From Paenibacillus tianjinensis (GTDB lineage: Bacteria > Bacillota > Bacilli > Paenibacillales > Paenibacillaceae): a stretch of 64,000 nt of DNA. This document shows positions 55,521 to 64,000 of the stretch, in pieces. The notes under the pieces were generated by a model, which did not search any database, was not told the DNA's origin, and was given only the letters and a program-made list of their open reading frames with translations. The stretch is from assembly GCF_017086365.1 (NCBI RefSeq), contig NZ_CP070969.1, positions 4,712,001 through 4,776,000 on the forward strand, in the 5' to 3' direction. A program made the translations under genes and the position numbers. Each line of letters opens with the position of its first letter. Position 1 is the stretch's first letter.

Positions 55521-58500
55521 TTGGAGTGGACTAAACTACCACGCAAGCTATCTATCGTAGCCTTGTCACTGGGAGTGACAGCAGGCATGATTCCTGGAGC
55601 AGCATTTGCTGCCAGCAGCTTGCAGACGCCATCATCGAGTAAAACATTATCTTCTTTAACTCAGACCTCGAATCAGACGTTTATCTCACCACAGATCAAC
55701 ACCAAATCCTCAAACAATGTCCGCGTTATCGTGCAATTGAGCGGCCAGCCTGCAGCAGTAGGTAAATATGCAGCGAAGCAGGGAATTTCCGCCCTTTCCA
55801 AGACAGCTACGGAGGCTGCGGTCAAAAGCCAGCAGGCAGAAGTACTGGACAAAGCGGATGACCTGGGAATCGATCTGACTGTAAACTACCAGTATGATAC
55901 GGTACTTAACGGTTTTGAAGTATCCGTTCCAGCCAATGAAATTCCGCAGCTGGCGAAGATCTCCGGCGTTACCTCCATTTATCCGAACAGCACCTGGTAT
56001 GCGCTGCCGGAAGAAACAGTGACAGAGGTCACTTACAAGAATGACAATGCTCCACTGGAGCAAATTCATGCCAATTGGGCTTGGGATCAAGGGATCACCG
56101 GGGCCGGTCTGAAGGTTGGCGTAATTGATACCGGTGTAGATTTTAATCATCCGGATATCGCAGCTGCTTATAAAGGCGGATACGACTCCTTCTATAATGA
56201 TAATGATCCCTCTGAAGAACCCCCGTTGGCAGCAGATGAAGATCCTTACGGCACCGGTTATGGAGGAACATATCACGGCACACACGTAGCCGGTACTATC
56301 ATCGGTCAATACGCAGCCAAAGGTGATGTTGCTCAAAAAGGTGTCGCATACGGGGCTGAACTTTATGCATACAAGGTACTGGGACGGAATCTCGATAAAC
56401 CAAGTACTTCTTCCGGTTCATCCGCCCAGGTCATCGACGGTATCGAGCGTGCGGTGAAAGACGGTATGAATGTTATCAACCTGTCGCTTGGTTCCGACTC
56501 AGAGAAGGACGTTAACTCTCCAGATACCATTGCGATTAACAACGCTGTACTCTCTGGCGTTGTGGCGGTTATTGCCAACGGCAACAACGGACCTGGATAC
56601 TTCACCCTTGGTTCTCCGGCAGTTTCCCAGCTGGCAATCTCAGTAGGTGCCGTGAACAGTCCGGTAAAATCCTTCTCTGGCCGGTTTGAGACGGAAATTG
56701 TAGGTGCGGTAACTTCAGTTACTTACGCCACTTATCAGGATTTCCACGTGATGGCTTACGAACTTGGGAAAACTGATTTTGCCAAAATTATCGGTACCGA
56801 ACCCGTTCCGGTAGTTTACGCTGATCTAGGTGCAGAGGAAGATTATCCAAAGAGTGACATCAGCGGTTCCATCGTTCTGGTCTCCCGCGGAGAGCTGGCT
56901 TTCGTTGATAAGATTGCCAACGCCAAGGCACGCGGTGCCAGAGCGATTGTCATCTTCAACGGTAATGCCAACTCTAAACATGAAGCCATCCTGGCTGATA
57001 GCATCCAAGGCCGCGACGGATTCATTGGCAACAACCTCGGGGATGGATTTGACAACATTCCAACTTTTGATATCAAAGGTACGACTGGACGTCAACTGGC
57101 GCGGACAATTTTGGCGAACGAGGGTAAACCTGTCTTCTTCACCTTTGGAACCAATTATAATCCTTCAATGTCTGCCGGAGATGAAGTAACTTCCTTCTCC
57201 TCATGGGGTCCAAATGTAGATGGTAACCTGTCTATCAAACCTGATATCGTGGCTCCTGGTGAAGGCGTACTGTCCACTTGGCCGGCATACGGCGGAGATT
57301 ACACCCAAGCCTATAACCGGATCAGCGGTACCAGTATGGCGACACCGCATGTTGCAGGCTTGTCTCTTCTGATCAAGCAGGCTCATCCGGAGTATTCACC
57401 ATTTGATATCCGTGCCGCTCTGGCTAATACTGCAGACCAGCTCACTTCTAATGGTGCTCCGGAAGATTTATACGTTCAAGGTCCGGGTCGGGCAAATGTT
57501 GAAAATGCCATTAAAACACCAGCGTTACTTGAAGCACTTGAACCCATTACGATTCTGGACAAAAATTTCACACCGCAAAATGTCATTAACTATAATCCTT
57601 CTACAAGCTTTGGAACACTGCTGCCGGGTTCCTCTGCGACAAAAGCACTGCAGCTGAAAAATGTCAGCAATAGCAGCCATACGTATTCCGCATCCATCGT
57701 TTGGAACCATGATGATCTGGAAAATGTTACTGCCACCTTAGACAAAACAACCGTGACCGCTTCCGCGTACGGAACGTCTACCTTTAATTTAAAGGTTAAT
57801 GTTTCCTCTGATGCCGAACCGGAAATGCTGCAAGGTAATGTTGTATTGACAGCCGATGGACAGCCGACACTGCATCTGCCGTTTGCTATTAATATTGACA
57901 ATACTCTGCAACAGCCTGACTGGGGTACCGGTATACAAGAAGCTGTCATGAATAAACCAATCGTAACGAAAGATGATTCCGGTATCCTTACCTACAAACT
58001 GAAGGCTGATGACATCAATTACTATGAAGTGGATCTGGTTGGCCTGGATGATAAAACCAAGGGCTATTTCAAATACTATGCTACTTCAAATCCTGATGCA
58101 TATTTCGCTCCGGGCGAATACAGTACTGTCATCGGAGCCACTTATCACCCGTATGACAGCAATGGAGATCCAATTCTAGATGCGAACGGTAAACCAGCTG
58201 TGGCAAGCTTGACAGACGGGGTTTACAAGCTTCAAGTTATAGGAATCAATGCGGAAGATAATACCAAACCTCCGGTCAAGATTGATCAAAACGATGAAGA
58301 TTTAGAAATCTATACCGCTTATACATCCTTCAGTTATAAGACAACTACTCCTACTCCGGGTACCGGACCAGACGGAGGAAGCGGTGGCGGCGGTGGTGGC
58401 GCAGTCACACCAACCACGCCAACTGTGCCTGCTGCTGCAGCTGCGCTAGTTGAAGAAGGAGCTGCGCAAGTATCCTTGACTCCTTCGACAGCTTCCAAAG

Positions 58501-59639
58501 ATGGTGTTACCACAGTAACGGTGACAGACAATGATCTGAAGACTGCTCTGGCTAAAGCCACAGCTTCCAAGACCGCTGTAGTGATCTCCGTGGCCGCAAT
58601 CACTGACAAGGCAGCTGTACTGAGCCTGACTGCGGACCAAGTGAAACTGCTGGCCGGTATCCATGCTGACAGTTCTGTTGTAATCAGTGTTGGCGGATCT
58701 GCAGTTTCCCTGCCGGTATCCCTGCTGAAATCTGCTCCTGCAGGTGAAAGTTTCAAGCTGGATATCAAGCAGGCACCTGAAGCCGCAAGCAAATTGACTG
58801 CCAGCGTACCTGGTTCTACGGTAATCGGAACTCCGGTTGCTTTTGAAGCTTCTTGGACTACCGCTACCGGCAGCACCTATTTGAACACACCAAGCAATGT
58901 ATTCATTAAGAGATCCTTTACAGTTCCAGGCACGATTCAGCCGAAAACTGCCGGTGTGCTCTTCGAAGAGAAGGGAGTGGTAACTCCGGTTGCTTCCGTG
59001 TTCAAGTCTCAGACAGACGGAACAACTCTTGTTACTGTAAACCGCCCAGGCTTCTCGACTTATGCTGCCGTAAGTAAACCAGCAGCAGCCTTTACGGACA
59101 TCGCTTCTTCGAAATCGGCAGAAGCCATCCAGGCGCTGGCCAATAAGCTGATCATCCAGGGAACCTCGGGGGCGACCTTCTCGCCGAAGAGCAACCTGAC
59201 CCGTGCTGAGTTCACGGCGCTCTTGACCCGCGCGCTCGGTCTGCGTACGGATGCCAAAGTTACCTTCTCTGATGTGAAAGCAACAGACTGGTACGCTGCT
59301 GACGTAGCTGCCGCTTCCAAAGCCGGCCTGATTCTGGGCATCGGCAACGGTAAATTTGCTCCAACCCAGAAGGTAACCCGCCAAGAGCTGGTTGTTATTC
59401 TGGACAGAGCGCTTAAATTGACCGGAACCGAACTGAAGAGTGCGAACCCTTCCTTTACGACCTACGCAGACAGCGCTAAAGTAGCTGCCTATGCGAAGGA
59501 CAGCCTGCAGTCCCTGTCTGCAGCCGGCATCATCAGCAGTGACCAGGGAACCAGCTTTAACCCGGTCGCTCCCGCAACCCGTGAGACCGCTGCTGCCGCG
59601 CTGTACCAACTGCTGAGTAAGATTGGTCTAATCGAATAG
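55521..59639 (+). CDS. Secreted S8 (subtilisin-like) serine protease with PA and SLH domains
   Basis: A 1372-residue surface protease. Signal peptide (KLSIVALSLGVTAGMIPGAAFA, cut near 31), propeptide inhibitor I9 (about 65-155), then the S8 domain with Asp203 (VGVIDTGVD), His252 (YHGTHVAG), and Ser605 (SGTSMATPH). A PA domain is inserted at about 420-530 (VLVSRGELAFVDKI). A Fn3-like region (690-930), a Pro/Gly/Ser linker (TGPDGGSGGGGGGAV) and three SLH repeats at the C-terminus (about 1190-1372) follow, which anchor it to secondary wall polymer. The start is TTG behind GGAGGGG. It is one of two plus-strand genes. Confidence 0.95.
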   Translation: MEWTKLPRKLSIVALSLGVTAGMIPGAAFAASSLQTPSSSKTLSSLTQTSNQTFISPQINTKSSNNVRVIVQLSGQPAAVGKYAAKQGISALSKTATEAAVKSQQAEVLDKADDLGIDLTVNYQYDTVLNGFEVSVPANEIPQLAKISGVTSIYPNSTWYALPEETVTEVTYKNDNAPLEQIHANWAWDQGITGAGLKVGVIDTGVDFNHPDIAAAYKGGYDSFYNDNDPSEEPPLAADEDPYGTGYGGTYHGTHVAGTIIGQYAAKGDVAQKGVAYGAELYAYKVLGRNLDKPSTSSGSSAQVIDGIERAVKDGMNVINLSLGSDSEKDVNSPDTIAINNAVLSGVVAVIANGNNGPGYFTLGSPAVSQLAISVGAVNSPVKSFSGRFETEIVGAVTSVTYATYQDFHVMAYELGKTDFAKIIGTEPVPVVYADLGAEEDYPKSDISGSIVLVSRGELAFVDKIANAKARGARAIVIFNGNANSKHEAILADSIQGRDGFIGNNLGDGFDNIPTFDIKGTTGRQLARTILANEGKPVFFTFGTNYNPSMSAGDEVTSFSSWGPNVDGNLSIKPDIVAPGEGVLSTWPAYGGDYTQAYNRISGTSMATPHVAGLSLLIKQAHPEYSPFDIRAALANTADQLTSNGAPEDLYVQGPGRANVENAIKTPALLEALEPITILDKNFTPQNVINYNPSTSFGTLLPGSSATKALQLKNVSNSSHTYSASIVWNHDDLENVTATLDKTTVTASAYGTSTFNLKVNVSSDAEPEMLQGNVVLTADGQPTLHLPFAINIDNTLQQPDWGTGIQEAVMNKPIVTKDDSGILTYKLKADDINYYEVDLVGLDDKTKGYFKYYATSNPDAYFAPGEYSTVIGATYHPYDSNGDPILDANGKPAVASLTDGVYKLQVIGINAEDNTKPPVKIDQNDEDLEIYTAYTSFSYKTTTPTPGTGPDGGSGGGGGGAVTPTTPTVPAAAAALVEEGAAQVSLTPSTASKDGVTTVTVTDNDLKTALAKATASKTAVVISVAAITDKAAVLSLTADQVKLLAGIHADSSVVISVGGSAVSLPVSLLKSAPAGESFKLDIKQAPEAASKLTASVPGSTVIGTPVAFEASWTTATGSTYLNTPSNVFIKRSFTVPGTIQPKTAGVLFEEKGVVTPVASVFKSQTDGTTLVTVNRPGFSTYAAVSKPAAAFTDIASSKSAEAIQALANKLIIQGTSGATFSPKSNLTRAEFTALLTRALGLRTDAKVTFSDVKATDWYAADVAAASKAGLILGIGNGKFAPTQKVTRQELVVILDRALKLTGTELKSANPSFTTYADSAKVAAYAKDSLQSLSAAGIISSDQGTSFNPVAPATRETAAAALYQLLSKIGLIE

Positions 59640-59656
59640 TTCTAAGTCCCTGTCAG

Positions 59657-59744
59657 CTTCCGGTCTCCCCGGAGGCCGGAAGTGAGCAGTGATGCTTGTC
59701 CCAGGACCGTGCATGGCTTAACAGCCATGTACGGTCCTTTTTTT
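59657..59744 (+). terminator. Two hairpins ending the subtilase transcript
   Basis: CTTCCGGTCTCC-CC-GGAGGCCGGAAG (59657-59682) is followed by AGGACCGTGCATGGC-TTAACA-GCCATGTACGGTCCT (59703-59738) and TTTTTTT. The second is a strong intrinsic terminator; the first may add RNA stability. Confidence 0.92.
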
Positions 59745-59760
59745 AACCTACTGTATACAG

Positions 59761-59807
59761 CACAAAAAACCCCAATTCCGTTTAATATACGAAATTGGGG
59801 CTATTGT
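59761..59807 (-). terminator. Intrinsic terminator after dnaJ
   Basis: The minus strand reads CACAATAGCCCCAATTTCGT...ACGGAATTGGGGTTTTTTGTG. The CCCCAATT/AATTGGGG stem has a long loop and a six-T run. It faces the subtilase terminator across a convergent junction. Confidence 0.88.
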
Positions 59808-59849
59808 GTCTTCTTATGAATTCACTGAAGATGCTGGATGAAGAGATAC

Positions 59850-60974
59850 TCAATCACCGCGGAAGGCACGCTTCACACGGTCAAAGAAAGATTGCTCCTG
59901 CTCATGCGTGTTCTCTCCGTTGTAGGAAGCGAACTGGCGCAGCAGGTCCTTTTGCTCATCGCTAAGCTTGCTTGGGGTGACTACAATGACCCGCACATGC
60001 TGATCACCTGTACCGTTGCCGCGCAAATGCGGAACACCTTTGCCTTTGAGGCGGAAGAAGGTGCCGGTCTGTGTTCCGGCCGGAATCTTGAGCTTCACTT
60101 TTTCAGTTAAAGTAGGAATTTCGATTTCATCACCAAGCGCTGCCTGGGCGAATGTCAGCGGAACCTCGCACATAATATCGTCGTTCTCGCGCACAAAGAA
60201 ATCATGGCTCTTCACACGGATCACGATGTACAGATCTCCGGCCGGGCCGCCGCGCGTGCCGCCTTCGCCTTCGCCGGTCATTCGCAGCTGTGCGCCGTCA
60301 TCGACACCGGCAGGAATGCGCACATGAATCTTGCGCTGCTTCCTAACCTTGCCCTGGCCTGCGCAGGTCGTACATTTTTCCTTGATAATCTTGCCTGTGC
60401 CGCTGCAATTGGAGCAGGGGCGGCGGTTACGCATTTGTCCAAGCGGGGTATTCTGTACGAATTCCTGCTGGCCGCTGCCATGGCAGACGGAGCAGGTCTC
60501 CGGTTTGGTACCCGGTTTAGCGCCGGAGCCGAAGCAGGTATCGCAGGCTTCCGTCCGGGGAATCGTAATGTCGGTCTCCTTGCCGAATACCGCTTCCTTG
60601 AACTCAATGGTCATCGTGTACTGCAAATCGCCGCCGCGCTGCGGGGCGTTCGGATCGCGGCGTCCACCGCCTCCGCCAAAGAACATGTCGAAGATATCAC
60701 CGAGTCCGCCGAAATCTCCGCCCCCGCCAAAGCCGCCGCCCATACCCTGATTAGGGTCGATATGACCGTACTGGTCATAACGGGCCCGCGCTTGGCCGTC
60801 ACTCAGCACATCGTAAGCTTCCTTCACTTCCTTGAACTTGGCTTCGGCATCACTGGCTTTGTTGACGTCCGGATGATACTGGCGAGCCAGCTTGCGGTAG
60901 GCTTTCTTCACTTCATCGTCTGATGCATCTCTTCCGAGGCCCAGAACCTCATAATAATCGCGTTTCTCTGCCAC
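59850..60974 (-). CDS. dnaJ: Chaperone protein DnaJ
   Basis: The Hsp40 co-chaperone that stimulates DnaK ATPase. The J-domain has [20 protein letters not shown] and the HPD motif in QYHPDVN. A Gly/Phe region with [12 protein letters not shown] precedes four CxxCxGxG zinc repeats ([32 protein letters not shown]), then the substrate-binding C-terminus. It has 374 residues from GTG 60974, which GGAGG precedes; a further GTG three codons upstream overlaps that site. Last gene of hrcA-grpE-dnaK-dnaJ. Confidence 0.97.
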   Translation of the reverse strand: MAEKRDYYEVLGLGRDASDDEVKKAYRKLARQYHPDVNKASDAEAKFKEVKEAYDVLSDGQARARYDQYGHIDPNQGMGGGFGGGGDFGGLGDIFDMFFGGGGGRRDPNAPQRGGDLQYTMTIEFKEAVFGKETDITIPRTEACDTCFGSGAKPGTKPETCSVCHGSGQQEFVQNTPLGQMRNRRPCSNCSGTGKIIKEKCTTCAGQGKVRKQRKIHVRIPAGVDDGAQLRMTGEGEGGTRGGPAGDLYIVIRVKSHDFFVRENDDIMCEVPLTFAQAALGDEIEIPTLTEKVKLKIPAGTQTGTFFRLKGKGVPHLRGNGTGDQHVRVIVVTPSKLSDEQKDLLRQFASYNGENTHEQEQSFFDRVKRAFRGD

Positions 60975-61092
60975 TGCTTTCACCTCCGTACATCCATACT
61001 GATCATTCTTGACAATTTAAAGGGAAAGTCAAAACACGGGATGCCCCGGTTTGACCTTCCCTCTCTTCCACAATAGTGTTTATCGTTTAAGG

Positions 61093-62979
<1,887 letters not shown>

Positions 62980-63097
62980 TCAATAGTTGCATAATGAACA
63001 CAAATGCTTAAAAGACACCCGCACATGACCGTATGGCCGGAACATCCGGCAGCACCGTATCATAGCAGGCAGGTGATGCCTTAGGTATATAGACAGA

Positions 63098-63670
63098 CTA
63101 CATGCTGACTTTGACCATGGCCGGACGAAGAACCTTATCTTTCAGAAGATAGCCCTTCTGGACCTCTTCCGTCACGATACCTTCTTCGTACTCCTCGCTC
63201 TCCACCTGCATAATCGCCTGATGATATTCAGGGTTAAAGGGCTGTCCTACCGTTTCCATTGCTGTAAGTCCTTCAGACTTCAGTACCCCTTCAAGCTGGC
63301 GGAAAATCATATTGATGCCTTTGGTGAAGGCTTCGGATTCTGCATTCCCCGGAGCAGTTACCAGTGCACGCTCAAAATTATCAAGTACGGACAGCAGCTC
63401 ACCTACGAGCTTGGAAGTGGCGTACTGGGCCAGCTCTTCCTTCTCCTTCTGGGTACGGCGGCGGAAGTTGTCGAAATCAGCCTGCACGCGCAGCGCGCGG
63501 GCCTGAGCCTCCTCAGCCAGCTCCTGGAGGCGCTTAGCGGCTTCACCGCATGAAGCCTCCTCGAAGGCTGCATCGTTCTCCTGCACGGCTTCTGCCTCAT
63601 CTGCCGCCTGAGTTTCGTTTATAGCCTCATCATTCATCTCATTCGAATCTTGAACCTGTTCCTCTTTCAA
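63098..63670 (-). CDS. grpE: Nucleotide exchange factor GrpE
   Basis: Exchanges ADP for ATP on DnaK. The 190-residue protein has an acidic, poorly conserved N-terminus, a long coiled coil (ELAEEAQARALRVQADFDNF, then RRRTQKEKEELAQYAT) and the C-terminal beta domain with FNPEYHQAIMQVESEEYEEG and VLRPAMVKVS. The start is TTG 63670, about 11 bases after GGAGGTG. It lies 49 bp after hrcA. Confidence 0.96.
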   Translation of the reverse strand: MKEEQVQDSNEMNDEAINETQAADEAEAVQENDAAFEEASCGEAAKRLQELAEEAQARALRVQADFDNFRRRTQKEKEELAQYATSKLVGELLSVLDNFERALVTAPGNAESEAFTKGINMIFRQLEGVLKSEGLTAMETVGQPFNPEYHQAIMQVESEEYEEGIVTEEVQKGYLLKDKVLRPAMVKVSM

Positions 63671-63719
63671 GTTGTCTTCACCTCCTTCAAATCATTCACG
63701 AAAATCATTTACACTCTGT

Positions 63720-64000
63720 TCACTTATACCAGTGTGCCAGCATCGCTGTCAAATCCCGGGAGATAATCCCCAGTATGCCCATCACGCGCGCATATTCCAT
63801 TCGGGTCGGTCCCAGGATGCCAATACTGCCCAGCGCCTTGCCGTCCAGTGAATATGTGGCTGTAATCAGGCTGCAGTTGGCAAAGGCCTCATGCTTATTC
63901 TCCGTTCCGATGCGCACCTGTATACCGGTTCCGCCGGATGCGGGGGCCAGCATTTTAAGCAGGGTCGGCGTTTCTTCCAGCAGATCAAGAATAGTTTTGA
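63720..64000 (-). CDS. hrcA: Heat-inducible transcription repressor HrcA (partial)
   Basis: The last ~93 codons of hrcA; the 5' part is beyond the right edge. The visible protein reads LLEETPTLLKMLAPAS, then VRIGTENKHEAFANCSLITA and GSIGILGPTRMEYARVMGIL, the conserved HrcA C-terminus. HrcA represses grpE-dnaK-dnaJ and groESL via CIRCE operators. Any CIRCE site of this operon would lie upstream of hrcA, outside the window. Confidence 0.95.
   Translation of the reverse strand, partial: KTILDLLEETPTLLKMLAPASGGTGIQVRIGTENKHEAFANCSLITATYSLDGKALGSIGILGPTRMEYARVMGILGIISRDLTAMLAHWYK

Overview
The window reads as about 64 kb of a Paenibacillus-like chromosome (spore-forming, moderately GC-rich Bacillales). 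Support: spore genes yqfC and yqfD, a glycyl T-box in front of glyQS, a secreted subtilase ending in S-layer homology repeats, AddAB rather than RecBCD, many TTG/GTG starts behind strong GGAGG sites, and gene order close to the Bacillus subtilis hrcA-to-glyS region. The species assignment is inference. Almost every gene is on the minus strand; the exceptions are a Na/Pi transporter (35273-36265) and the large subtilase (55521-59639).

Read in the direction of transcription (right to left), the conserved backbone is hrcA (partial, right edge), grpE, dnaK, dnaJ, then prmA, an M50 protease, rsmE, mtaB, a yqeW-like transporter (inverted), hinT, rpsU, yqeY, an NfeD-type protease, floA, an unknown membrane-anchored gene, yqfC, yqfD, phoH, pgpH, ybeY, dgkA, cdd, era, yqzL, recO and T-box-glyQS. 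It covers protein folding, ribosome and tRNA modification, membrane microdomains, RNA processing, c-di-AMP turnover and translation.

Accessory blocks interrupt this backbone. 47.0-59.6 kb holds a Tag glycosylase, a sigma/anti-sigma pair, an MHYT-PAS-GGDEF-EAL protein, a soluble PAS-chemoreceptor-like protein, small unknown proteins and the subtilase. 36.4-42.8 kb holds a complete ECF transporter with a UPF0397 substrate subunit, a secreted Ig-like repeat protein and a NUDIX hydrolase. 19.5-35.2 kb holds a DNA-end processing cluster (addB-addA-sbcD-sbcC), an AT-rich marR-GNAT pair and an RlmI-type methyltransferase.

Mobile and repeated DNA: a group IIC-like intron (about 12534-14422) sits in the T-tract of the terminator after the floA operon, just upstream of yqfC. 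Three families of short intergenic repeats are visible. One places its end directly against the Shine-Dalgarno sequence of cdd, hinT and the NUDIX gene. One is a structured ~150-200 bp element present twice, one copy bounded by a 15-bp perfect inverted repeat. One is an AACTGCA-rich palindromic stretch before cdd. No tRNA, rRNA or CRISPR array was seen.
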